Positions 33,077 to 39,515 of a stretch of 39,515 nucleotides of DNA are shown here, in pieces (positions within the stretch are counted from its first letter, which is position 1; each line of letters starts with the position of its first letter). A model generated the notes under the pieces. It made no database searches, was not told where the DNA came from, and saw only the letters and a list, made by a program, of their open reading frames with translations. The stretch is from NCBI GenBank assembly GCA_019752015.1, contig JAIEMQ010000053.1:1-39515 (forward strand), written 5' to 3'. This DNA is from Cyanobacteriota bacterium. Lineage in GTDB: Bacteria; Acidobacteriota; Vicinamibacteria; Vicinamibacterales; UBA2999. The position numbers and the translations under genes were made by a program.

Positions 33077-34003
33077 TTATTTCGCCGCCTGTCCGCGCGC
33101 GGGGCCGCCGCTGACTTCCATGCCCGGCTTCGCCGCCGCCACTTCGATCTTCTGCGGCGGGATCAGCTGCTGCGGCCGCGCATACACGACGCGATGCTGG
33201 CTCTTCAGGATCGCGGCGAGCTCGAGCAGCCGGGATTCGAACGCCTGGCTGGTGAGCACATCAGTGCGCGTGCCGCCGGAATCCTTCGGACCGCGATCGA
33301 GCACGAACGCGCGGTTGCGCGCCGGGTCATCCAGGCTCGATCCGGCCGGCCTTGTCAGCACGACCGCGTGCAGGGCCGCTCCGCCCTTCGCCAGTTCCTC
33401 GAGCACATCGGAGTAGTGGCGGTTGCTGAACTCGGTGTTCTCGGTGGTGACAATCACGATCGCCGCGCGATCCTCTTCGCGGCGCTGCAGCCCGCGGCTG
33501 GTTTCGACGATCGCGTCGAGCAGCGTCGCGCCCGAATCAGGCATGGCGAATACCTTGCCGACGCCGTCCAGCTGTTGCCGGGGATCGGCCGTGTAGTCGC
33601 GAAGGATGGTCGGACGGTCGGCGACGCCGACGATCGCGATCGGGCCGGTGCCGCTCATTACCTTCACGAAAGCGGTGAGCGCCTTGCGGATATCCGCGAT
33701 GTAGTCGCGCGCCGCTTGCGAATTGTCGACGAGGATGGCGATTGGCATCGGCGACGATGCCGGCGTCACCCGCAGCACTTCACGCGCGCGCCCGTCTTCG
33801 CGCACCGTGAACGCATCGACACCAAGGCCGGTGATCGGGGCGCGCGTCTCCTTGTTCCAGGCGCTGACATACACCACGCGCTCGTTCGCCTGGGCCGCAG
33901 ATCCCAGGGCCACAGATCCCAGGGCCACAGATGGCGCAGATAGCGCAGAAAAAAGGAGGGCGGCAGCGCCTCCGGCGAGTAATCGGACCGTCAGGTGTCG
34001 CAT
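33077..34003 (-). CDS. Second VWA-like exported protein (degenerate MIDAS)
   Basis: 308 residues. Signal peptide (MRHLTVRLLAGGAAALLFSA) followed by a short duplicated SVALG segment encoded by a 15-nt tandem repeat, then the family's beta domain (VVYVSAWNKETRAPITGLGV, DAFTVREDGRAREVL) and a VWA-like fold (IAILVDNSQAARDYI, TLLDAIVETSRGL, AIVIVTTENTEFS). The MIDAS reads D93-x-S95-x-A97, so the second Ser is lost and metal binding may be weak or absent. It lies 1 nt upstream of the intact VWA gene; the two may form a pair. ATG 34003 has a GGGA about 6 nt upstream. Confidence 0.8.
   Translation of the reverse strand: MRHLTVRLLAGGAAALLFSALSAPSVALGSVALGSAAQANERVVYVSAWNKETRAPITGLGVDAFTVREDGRAREVLRVTPASSPMPIAILVDNSQAARDYIADIRKALTAFVKVMSGTGPIAIVGVADRPTILRDYTADPRQQLDGVGKVFAMPDSGATLLDAIVETSRGLQRREEDRAAIVIVTTENTEFSNRHYSDVLEELAKGGAALHAVVLTRPAGSSLDDPARNRAFVLDRGPKDSGGTRTDVLTSQAFESRLLELAAILKSQHRVVYARPQQLIPPQKIEVAAAKPGMEVSGGPARGQAAK
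33898..33927. repeat. Two tandem 15-nt units in the signal-peptide region
   Basis: CAGATCCCAGGGCCA occurs twice in tandem (33898-33912, 33913-33927), followed by a partial copy. On the minus strand this gives the duplicated SVALG after the signal peptide. The 15-nt period keeps the frame. Confidence 0.75.
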
Positions 34004-34061
34004 ATCAATCCCGGCTGACACGAGGCGCGGGTGGCAGCTGATCGGAGTATATGCTGGTTCC

Positions 34062-34319
34062 ATGGCGCCGACCCCGCCGACCACGTTGCAGCTCATCGGA
34101 CAGTTGAGCACGATCGGCATGTCGTTCGTGTTCGCGCTGGTGATTGGATTTGGCGCCGGCTACTGGCTCGACGGCGTGCTCGGCACCCGGCCATGGCTCG
34201 CGTTCGCCGGCTTTTTCCTCGGGTTCGCGGCGGGCGTCTTGAACGTCTATCGCGTCATGCAGCTCGCGAATGCCAAAGGTTCCAGGGGTTCCAACGGTTC
34301 CACAGGTTCCAACGGTTAG
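34062..34319 (+). CDS. AtpI/AtpZ-like ATP synthase subunit I protein
   Basis: 85 residues, two membrane helices (IGMSFVFALVIGFGAGYWLD; AFAGFFLGFAAGVLNVYRVM), the usual size and pattern of the small AtpI-type protein preceding F0 genes; thought to help c-ring assembly or ion supply. The C-terminal tail (KGSRGSNGSTGSNG) is entirely encoded by the 9-nt array that follows, and the stop codon lies in the fifth unit. ATG 34062 is the only start that gives the normal length. Divergent from the VWA operon with 58 bp between. Confidence 0.78.
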   Translation: MAPTPPTTLQLIGQLSTIGMSFVFALVIGFGAGYWLDGVLGTRPWLAFAGFFLGFAAGVLNVYRVMQLANAKGSRGSNGSTGSNG

Positions 34320-34378
34320 TTCGAGGAACTGAACGCAACCTTTGGAACCTCTGGAACTGTTGGAACCTCTGGAACCCG
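34277..34378. repeat. Fold-back 9-nt GGTTCCA array between the two AtpI-like genes
   Basis: Left arm 34277-34321: AGGTTCCAG, GGGTTCCAA, CGGTTCCAC, AGGTTCCAA, CGGTTAGTT. Right arm 34343-34378: TGGAACCTC, TGGAACTGT, TGGAACCTC, TGGAACCCG. Both are exactly 9-nt phased and complementary in sense. The left arm is translated as the end of the upstream protein; the right arm touches the next ATG with no gap. Same unit as 26401-26532. Confidence 0.95.
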
Positions 34379-34801
34379 ATGATTGAACGCGTCGCTCGCG
34401 GAACGGCGATCGCGTGCGTGGTGATCGCGACGGCATTCACGCTGTGGCGGGGCGCGCTCGCGGGTGTCGCGGTGGTTGGCGGCGGCGCGCTCGTCGGCCT
34501 CGTATTCTGGGCGATCAAAGGCACCGTTGACGGGCTCATTCTGAGCCTGCCTCGCCATAGCGGCGGAGCCGCAAGAGTGATGCAGGGCGAAGCCGCGGCG
34601 GCGGGCCAGTTCCGACGGAAATCCACGGGTTTCTCGCTAGTGAAGTTTTTCACAAGGCATGCTATAGTGGCCCTCGCGGCCTACGGTATGATGGTGCGTT
34701 TGCACCTCGACCCGTTGGGTTTGCTGGCTGGTGTGTCCTCGCTCGGCGTCGCGGTAGGGGTCGAAGCGCTCAGGGATTTGAGATGGAGGCGTTTTCTGTG
34801 A
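34379..34801 (+). CDS. ATP synthase I-like membrane protein
   Basis: 140 residues with four membrane segments (GTAIACVVIATAFTLW; ALAGVAVVGGGALVGLVFWA; FTRHAIVALAAYGMMV; LLAGVSSLGVAVGVEAL), matching the ATP-synthase I-chain pattern, including the DPLGLLAG segment near the C-terminus. It is placed between the small AtpI and the c subunit. The ATG follows the 9-nt array directly; no separate Shine-Dalgarno. The stop overlaps the c-subunit start (GTGA), so the two are coupled. Confidence 0.7.
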   Translation: MIERVARGTAIACVVIATAFTLWRGALAGVAVVGGGALVGLVFWAIKGTVDGLILSLPRHSGGAARVMQGEAAAAGQFRRKSTGFSLVKFFTRHAIVALAAYGMMVRLHLDPLGLLAGVSSLGVAVGVEALRDLRWRRFL

Positions 34802-35133
34802 GAACAAGTCGGTTGCTGCTGTCCGTGATGTTCGGGTTCCTCGTCCTCGGTCTGGCCTCGCCCGTCTACGCGCAGGAGGCCGCCGCGGCCGGCGGGTCTG
34901 CCGTAGCGCAGTGGTCGATCATCACCGCCGGCTTCGCGCTCGCCATCGCGGCGTTCGGCGCGGCGCTCGGCCAGGGTAAGGCGATTGCGTCGGCTGCCGA
35001 AGCCATCGCGCGCAACCCCGGCGCCGCCGGTGAAATCCGCGGCGCGCTGATTCTCGGCCTCGTGCTGATTGAATCGCTCGTCATCTACGTGCTGTTGATC
35101 TCGCTGATTCTGTTCTTCCTGAAGCCCTTCTAA
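34798..35133 (+). CDS. atpE: F0F1 ATP synthase subunit c with N-terminal signal sequence
   Basis: 111 residues. A signal-like helix (LLLSVMFGFLVLGLASPVYA) precedes the normal two-helix hairpin with the polar RNP loop (72-74). The ion-binding carboxylate is E92 in LIESLVIY. Q59, S93 and Y97 fall at the positions of Q32, S66 and Y70 in the Na-binding Ilyobacter c subunit (the Q-to-E spacing of 33 is identical), but T67 is Leu here, as in proton-type cyanobacterial rings. I choose GTG 34798, because GGAGG (34785-34789) stands 8 nt upstream; the ATG at 34783 would overlap that Shine-Dalgarno. No subunit a gene precedes it and no other F1/F0 gene follows. Confidence 0.9.
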   Translation: MRTSRLLLSVMFGFLVLGLASPVYAQEAAAAGGSAVAQWSIITAGFALAIAAFGAALGQGKAIASAAEAIARNPGAAGEIRGALILGLVLIESLVIYVLLISLILFFLKPF

Positions 35134-35142
35134 ACCTGTAAA

Positions 35143-35235
35143 GGCAGAAGGCAGAAGGCAGAAGGCAGAAGGCAGAAGGCAGAAGGCAGAGGGAATTTCC
35201 TTCTGCCTTTTTGTTTTTGCCTTTAGCCTTCTTCC
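35143..35235. repeat. Fold-back 7-nt GGCAGAA array (7 + 5 units) between atpE and the EamA gene
   Basis: Seven contiguous units GGCAGAA (last one GGCAGAG, 35143-35191), a 9-nt loop region, then five 7-nt units of opposite sense (TTCTGCC, TTTTTGT, TTTTGCC, TTTAGCC, TTCTTCC; 35201-35235). It begins 9 nt after the atpE stop and ends 1 nt before the next ATG. Same unit family and same 5-unit right arm as 24584-24740. Confidence 0.95.
35183..35218 (+). terminator. Rho-independent terminator formed by the array after atpE
   Basis: AAGGCAGA (35183-35190) pairs with TCTGCCTT (35202-35209), and TTTTTGTTTTT follows directly. The terminator is made from array units themselves. Many alternative stems are possible because the left arm has seven equivalent units. 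Confidence 0.6.
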
Positions 35236-35236
35236 A

Positions 35237-36109
35237 ATGACCGCCCTCGATTTCTTGCTGCTGCTGATGATCCTGATCTGGGGCAGCAACTTCTCGATCG
35301 TCAAGGTTGCGCTGCGCGACTTTCCCGAAGGTCCGTTCAACGCCATGCGTCTCGTCACCGCGATGACCGTTTACCTCGCGGTGATCTTCGGCACCAGCGC
35401 GCGGGAGCGGCTGCGCGCGCTGACGCGCCGCGACTGGATCGAGCTGTTCTTCCTCGGCAGCGTCGGCACCTTTCTGTACCAGTTCTGTTTCGTCGCCTCG
35501 GTGAAGCGCACCAGTGTCGCGAACGGGTCGCTCATCATCGGCGTGTCGCCGATCGTGATCGCGCTGATGTCGGCGATCGCCGGGCACGAACGCATCCGCC
35601 CGGTCCGGTGGCTCGGCATTGCCGTCGCCATGCTCGGTCTCTATTTCGTGGTCGGTCACGGCGTGGACATGTCGGCCGAGACGTTTCGCGGCGACCTGCT
35701 GATGATGGGCGGCGTGTTGTGCTGGTCGATCTATTCGGTGGCGTCGCAGCCGATCCTCAAGCGCCATTCACCGCTCGTCGTGATCGCATTGACGTTTTCG
35801 TTCGGCGCAACGCTGTACGTGCTGACCATGACGCCGACGTTGATCGCGACGGACTGGTCGGCCGTGTCGGGATTCAGCTGGATGATGATGCTGACGTCGG
35901 CGCTGCTCGCGCTCAACCTGTCGTACTGGATTTGGTACACCGGCCTGCAGCGGCTCGGCGGATCGCGCACGTCGGTCTACAGCTACCTGACGCCGGTCGT
36001 GGCGATGATCGTGGCGGCGATCTGGCTGTCCGAGCCGGTCTCAGCGAATCAACTCGCAGGCGCCGGCGCGATCTTCGCCGGCCTCCTCATCACGCGTTTC
36101 GTCAACTGA
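35237..36109 (+). CDS. EamA/DMT-superfamily transporter
   Basis: 290 residues with about ten membrane helices in two EamA halves (start FLLLLMILIWGSNFSIVKVAL; second half starting DLLMMGGVLCWSIYSVASQP). Such proteins export amino acids or other metabolites; the substrate cannot be predicted. The ATG at 35237 matches the family N-terminus and follows the 7-nt array by 1 nt; no Shine-Dalgarno is seen (the preceding bases are pyrimidine-rich). Confidence 0.9.
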   Translation: MTALDFLLLLMILIWGSNFSIVKVALRDFPEGPFNAMRLVTAMTVYLAVIFGTSARERLRALTRRDWIELFFLGSVGTFLYQFCFVASVKRTSVANGSLIIGVSPIVIALMSAIAGHERIRPVRWLGIAVAMLGLYFVVGHGVDMSAETFRGDLLMMGGVLCWSIYSVASQPILKRHSPLVVIALTFSFGATLYVLTMTPTLIATDWSAVSGFSWMMMLTSALLALNLSYWIWYTGLQRLGGSRTSVYSYLTPVVAMIVAAIWLSEPVSANQLAGAGAIFAGLLITRFVN

Positions 36110-36142
36110 GTGGCATATTTAAACGACCGTTCAGCCACGATG

Positions 36143-36171
36143 TTGCAATCAGCCGGGGTTGGCAGTATTGT
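36143..36171 (+). promoter_or_regulatory. Candidate promoter of the TonB-dependent receptor gene
   Basis: TTGCAA (36143-36148), 17-nt spacer, TATTGT (36166-36171): 4/6 matches to each consensus box. It is the best candidate in the 174-bp gap, which is AT-richer than its surroundings and free of arrays. A small hairpin (CCGGC/GCCGG, 36242-36257) lies between it and the strong Shine-Dalgarno AGGAGGAG (36272-36279). Confidence 0.4.
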
Positions 36172-36283
36172 TGTGCGTTACTTTCCGTTACATCGGCCGT
36201 TTGTTTGTCGTTTCCGTTGTTTCACGTTGTGAGTTGGGACCCCGGCCCCCGTGCCGGCCCCCACGATTGATCAGGAGGAGAGC

Positions 36284-39127
36284 ATGAGGCGTTTGACTAC
36301 GGGCCTGCTGGCCCTGTTGGTGGCGCTGTCGTTCAGCGTTCCGGCGTTTGCTCAGGGTGGTGGTGCGAGCAGCACCGGTACCATTCAGGGCCGCGTGACG
36401 GATGCACAGGGGGCCGTGCTCCCTGGTGTCACCGTCACCGCATCGAGCCCGTCACTGCTGGGCGTCCAGAGCTCGGTTTCATCGGAAACCGGCAACTATC
36501 GCTTCCCGGCCGTGCCGCCGGGCGTCTACACCCTCACATACGAGCTGAGCGGGTTCAACACGCTCAAGCGTGAGGGCGTGCAGATCTCGCTCGGCTTCAC
36601 GGCGAACGTGAACGTCGAACTCGCGCTGGCGACGCTGCAGGAAACGGTGACGGTCAGCGGGGCCTCGCCGGTCATCGACACGTCCGCGACGCGCGTCGTG
36701 CAGAACTTCAAGCTTGATCAACTGCAGTCGATCCCGAACGGGCGCGATATGTGGTCGCTGCTCGCGGTCACGCCGTCGGTGCAGATGTCGCGCATCGACG
36801 TCGGCGGCAACCGCGCCGGCACGCAGACCGGTTACACGGCGTACGGGTTCAGCGGCCAGGTGCGCGTGCTGATTGAAGGCATCAACACCACGGAGGGCAC
36901 CGGCGGCGCCGGCTTCTACTTCGACTATTCGTCGCTCGACGAAGTGTTCCTCGGTACGAGCGGCCAGTCGGCTGAGATGCCCAATCCCGGCGTCCAGAGC
37001 CAGTTCATCGCCAAGTCGGGCGGCAACCTGTTCAGCGGCGAGGGCTACATCGACTGGTACAACAACTCGCTGCAGGGATCGAATATCCCGGCCGCGGTGA
37101 TTGCCCGCGGCATTCGCGCCCGCTCGAACGAGATCGACCGCTACTACGACACGGCCATCAACGTCGGCGGCCCGATCAAGAAGGACAAGATCTGGTACTT
37201 CGGCACCTACCGCACCCAGTTCAACGCGGTGGCGCAGCCGCAGTTCCAGTTCGACAAGACCTTCAACACGAAGCTGTGGAACCCCGTCGTCAAAGGCACC
37301 TACCAGGTCAATCAGAAGAACAAGCTGATCGGCTATTACCAGTGGGGCCAGAAGGTACAGCCCAACCGCCTGCCCTACGGCACGTATACGTATACGTCGC
37401 CGGACACCACCAACCTTCAGAACTCGGGCAGCTGGGTCTATAAGGGGGAGTGGAACTCGACGGTCACCGACAAGCTGTATGTCGAAGCCCGGTACGGGGA
37501 CTTCGGTTACTACTTCCCGCTCCTCGCGAATGGCACCGAACAGTATTTCTGGCGTGACACGGGCCTGCAGGTCCTGACCGGCTCACAGCAGCGGTGGCAG
37601 CTCGATCGCGATCGCCGGCAGATCACCGCCGCGGCCACCTACTTCCTCGACTCCGCGAGCGGCAGCCATACCCTGAAGTTCGGCAGCGAGGTGCTCCGCG
37701 AGACCGGATGGGAAGGGTACGAGCAGCAGTTTGGCGGCAACATCGATCATCAGTACGCCAACGGCGTGTCGAGCGCGGTGGTGTTTACCTTGCCGACGGC
37801 CACGCGGGTCGGCGGCAAAGGGTATGGACCCGACGGCAGCCTGACGTCGATCTCGAAGCTCGACGTCAGCAGCTTCTTCCTCAACGACACGTGGTCCTAC
37901 CGCCGTCTGACATTGAACGGCGGCGTCCGTTTCGACCAGTACAAGGGCTGGTTGCCCGAGCAAAAGCAGTTGGCCGCCACCGTCGGCCCGGTGTCCGTGC
38001 CCGCCGCGACGTTCCCCCGGACCGATCAGTACGCGTGGAACCTGTTCGCGCCGCGCATTGGCGTGATTTACGACCTCTCCGGGGATGGCAAGACCGTGCT
38101 GAAGTTCAACTACGGTTTCTTCTGGCACAATCCGGGTGTCACCGTCGGCAGCAACGCCAATCCGAATACTACGGCCAAGTCCGCGACCTACACCTGGAAC
38201 GACGTCAATGGCGACCGGCGCTGGCAGCCCGGCGAAGAGGGCACGCTGACCGCACAGTCGCTCGCCGGCACCATCAGTCTCGATCCGAACATCAAGGCGC
38301 CGTCGACCAATGAAGCCAGCGTGTGGGTCGAGCGGCAGTTGACCGACACCATGGGCGTGCGCGGCGGGTTCGTCTATAAGGATCAAGCGAACCTGATTTC
38401 GACCTATGTTCCTGGACGCAGCATCCTCAACAATGCGTACAGCGTGCCGTTCAGCTTCGTCGACATCGGCACCGACGGGACGCGCGGCACCGCCGACGAC
38501 AAAACGCTTACGCTGTATGGCATGCCGACGGCACAGGCTGGCAGTTTCCCGCTGAATCAGGTCGTGATGAACGTGCCTCGCGCGGAGAACTTCAAGACCG
38601 TCGAGCTCTCGGTCAATCGCCGCTACAGCGACAAATGGTCGGCGAGTCTCGGCGGCAGCTTCAGCACGCTGCGCGATTATCCGGAGGGCTTCCCGACCAA
38701 CCCGAATCAGCCGGGCCTCGAGGATCGCACGCAGTGGAACTTCAAGGCGACCGGTTCGTACGACGCGCCCTACGGCATCCGGATCTCGCCGGTGCTGCGG
38801 CACCAGTCGGGCACGAACTTCGCGCGCACCATCAGCGTTCCGGCCAGCGCGGCGACGCCGTTCGGACTGACCTTGCCGGCGTCGACGATTTACGCCGAAG
38901 CCGCGAACGCGAACCGTGAGGACAACATCACCGTGTTCGATGTTCGTTTCGAGAAGACCGTGAACGTTGCCGCGCGCGCGCGCGCGCGCCTGTTCGTGGA
39001 CTTTTTCAACATCAGCAACAGCAGTGCATCGGAGAGCATCACGCGCTCGACCGGCGCCAACTACCTGCGTCCGGCGGCGATTCTGGCGCCGCGAACGGCG
39101 CGTCTCGGCATGCGCTTCCTCTGGTAA
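36284..39127 (+). CDS. Oar-like TonB-dependent receptor with carboxypeptidase-regulatory-like domain
   Basis: 947 residues, outer membrane. Signal peptide (MRRLTTGLLALLVALSFSVP, cleavage near AFAQ), then a CarboxypepD_reg-like domain (about 30-115: GTIQGRVTDAQGAVLPGVTV, TGNYRFPAVPPGVYTLTYEL), a plug domain (about 115-240: VVQNFKLDQLQSIPNGRDMW, VLIEGINTTEG) and a long beta-barrel ending in an aromatic residue (LGMRFLW), the usual outer-membrane insertion signal. The substrate is unknown. The ATG at 36284 is set by the Shine-Dalgarno AGGAGGAG 4 nt upstream and by the signal peptide. Near the C-terminus the codons for an Ala-Arg run form a (CG)9 tract. A strong terminator follows. Confidence 0.93.
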   Translation: MRRLTTGLLALLVALSFSVPAFAQGGGASSTGTIQGRVTDAQGAVLPGVTVTASSPSLLGVQSSVSSETGNYRFPAVPPGVYTLTYELSGFNTLKREGVQISLGFTANVNVELALATLQETVTVSGASPVIDTSATRVVQNFKLDQLQSIPNGRDMWSLLAVTPSVQMSRIDVGGNRAGTQTGYTAYGFSGQVRVLIEGINTTEGTGGAGFYFDYSSLDEVFLGTSGQSAEMPNPGVQSQFIAKSGGNLFSGEGYIDWYNNSLQGSNIPAAVIARGIRARSNEIDRYYDTAINVGGPIKKDKIWYFGTYRTQFNAVAQPQFQFDKTFNTKLWNPVVKGTYQVNQKNKLIGYYQWGQKVQPNRLPYGTYTYTSPDTTNLQNSGSWVYKGEWNSTVTDKLYVEARYGDFGYYFPLLANGTEQYFWRDTGLQVLTGSQQRWQLDRDRRQITAAATYFLDSASGSHTLKFGSEVLRETGWEGYEQQFGGNIDHQYANGVSSAVVFTLPTATRVGGKGYGPDGSLTSISKLDVSSFFLNDTWSYRRLTLNGGVRFDQYKGWLPEQKQLAATVGPVSVPAATFPRTDQYAWNLFAPRIGVIYDLSGDGKTVLKFNYGFFWHNPGVTVGSNANPNTTAKSATYTWNDVNGDRRWQPGEEGTLTAQSLAGTISLDPNIKAPSTNEASVWVERQLTDTMGVRGGFVYKDQANLISTYVPGRSILNNAYSVPFSFVDIGTDGTRGTADDKTLTLYGMPTAQAGSFPLNQVVMNVPRAENFKTVELSVNRRYSDKWSASLGGSFSTLRDYPEGFPTNPNQPGLEDRTQWNFKATGSYDAPYGIRISPVLRHQSGTNFARTISVPASAATPFGLTLPASTIYAEAANANREDNITVFDVRFEKTVNVAARARARLFVDFFNISNSSASESITRSTGANYLRPAAILAPRTARLGMRFLW
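38971..38988. repeat. (CG)9 dinucleotide tract inside the TonB-dependent receptor gene
   Basis: Nine CG dinucleotides in a row encode an alternating Ala-Arg run. Such tracts can form Z-DNA and are prone to slippage; a change by one or two dinucleotides would frameshift the last 45 or so residues, including the terminal outer-membrane insertion strand. Confidence 0.8.
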
Positions 39128-39166
39128 GGGGAGGGCTCGATCTCGACTCCTGTGGGGGAGTCGTTA

Positions 39167-39207
39167 GGCGGGGAGGCGCTACGCCGGCGCCCCTCGCCAT
39201 TTTTTTT
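39167..39207 (+). terminator. Rho-independent terminator after the TonB-dependent receptor gene
   Basis: A GC-rich stem (GGCGGGGAGGCGC against GGCGCCCCTCGCC, imperfect) is followed by eight T (39200-39207). A second small hairpin (GACTCC/GGAGTC, 39145-39162) precedes it. Confidence 0.8.
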
Positions 39208-39515
39208 GGGTTACGGGTTACTGGTTCCGTCTTCCGGGTTTGGTTCTGTTGGGTTCTGGTTCGCGGGTTCGGGTTCGGGTTCGAAGGCTCTCCGTGGATT
39301 CCGATCTGGTTCCTTGCTGGTTTCCAAGTGTCGGATCTTGCGAGATCTGGAACGAGCCTGTCGGAACTTTTGTGTGTGGGGCATAAAAATAGGCGGATAG
39401 AGGGGCAGGCAGGGTACTGTGGGCCAGGCCCAGGCCCCACCAGAGTCTATACCTCCCCTCCACCTAGCGGCTGCCAGTCGAACTAATGTGGGGGGGGGCG
39501 GGTACTGGGTAGACT
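39208..39515. other. Gene-free tail with GGGTTC-rich repeats
   Basis: No credible gene. The first part (39208-39242) looks like a further 7-nt phased array (GGGTTAC twice, TGGTTCC, GTCTTCC, GGGTTTG), continuing into GGGTTC tandem copies (39265-39283). The last 150 bp change character (AT-rich patch ATAAAAATAGG, a run of nine G near the end); this could be an unrelated intergenic region or a low-quality contig end. Confidence 0.4.

Noticed and set aside
39167-39207. tRNA or other structured RNA in the GC-rich region after the receptor gene
   Set aside because: A simple stem with eight T explains it; no cloverleaf can be drawn. I saw no tRNA or rRNA gene anywhere in the window.

Overview
This is about 39.5 kb of high-GC bacterial DNA, most likely from Acidobacteriota, probably class Vicinamibacteria. 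The markers are a VWFA protein of the acidobacterial type, a MacB/FtsX permease of the acidobacterial 'orphan permease' type without its own ATPase, and an Oar-like TonB-dependent receptor with an N-terminal carboxypeptidase-regulatory-like domain. This assignment is inferred from gene families; no rRNA or tRNA gene is visible.

Layout. 1-1193: two decayed genes joined together. 1298-10793: a near-complete quinohemoprotein amine dehydrogenase (QHNDH) cluster in the order qhpG-A-D-C-B-(vapBC on the opposite strand)-F-E. It encodes a periplasmic enzyme for primary amines and the machinery that makes its cysteine tryptophylquinone (CTQ) gamma subunit: a radical SAM thioether-forming enzyme, a flavoprotein hydroxylase, a leader protease and an ABC exporter. 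All eight residues of the four expected Cys cross-links are present in QhpC. 10790-16684: ADOP permease (-), GNAT acetyltransferase and M28 peptidase (+), a REP-associated tyrosine transposase (RAYT) element with REP-like inverted ends, and an ankyrin gene. 16820-20355: two glycosyltransferases and a TolC-like protein (-). 20523-24582: pyrE, truA, a HupE/UreJ-like protein and an NHL-repeat protein. 24767-29080: uppS-cdsA-dxr-rseP, the classic envelope/isoprenoid block. 29091-34003 (-): two VWA-type proteins, a siroheme SUMT-HemD fusion and a D-aminoacylase-like lipoprotein. 34062-35133: two AtpI-like proteins and an ATP synthase c subunit, without subunit a between them. 35237-39127: an EamA transporter and a TonB-dependent receptor. 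39128-39515: a terminator and gene-free sequence.

The most unusual feature is not a gene. Almost every non-overlapping junction between co-directional genes is filled, nearly from stop codon to next start codon, with strictly phased arrays of 7-, 8- or 9-nt degenerate units, several arranged as fold-backs (a forward array followed by its reverse complement). At least twelve such islands are seen. The same unit recurs at distant loci (21101 and 31961; 26401 and 34277; 24584 and 35143). Arrays end 0-8 nt before the downstream start codon in nine cases, and those genes generally lack a Shine-Dalgarno sequence, whereas array-free genes usually have good ones. Some arrays run into reading frames and encode repetitive tails or linkers. 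They recall the heptameric STRR sequences of filamentous cyanobacteria, but the mixed periods, inverted arms and start-codon placement look different.
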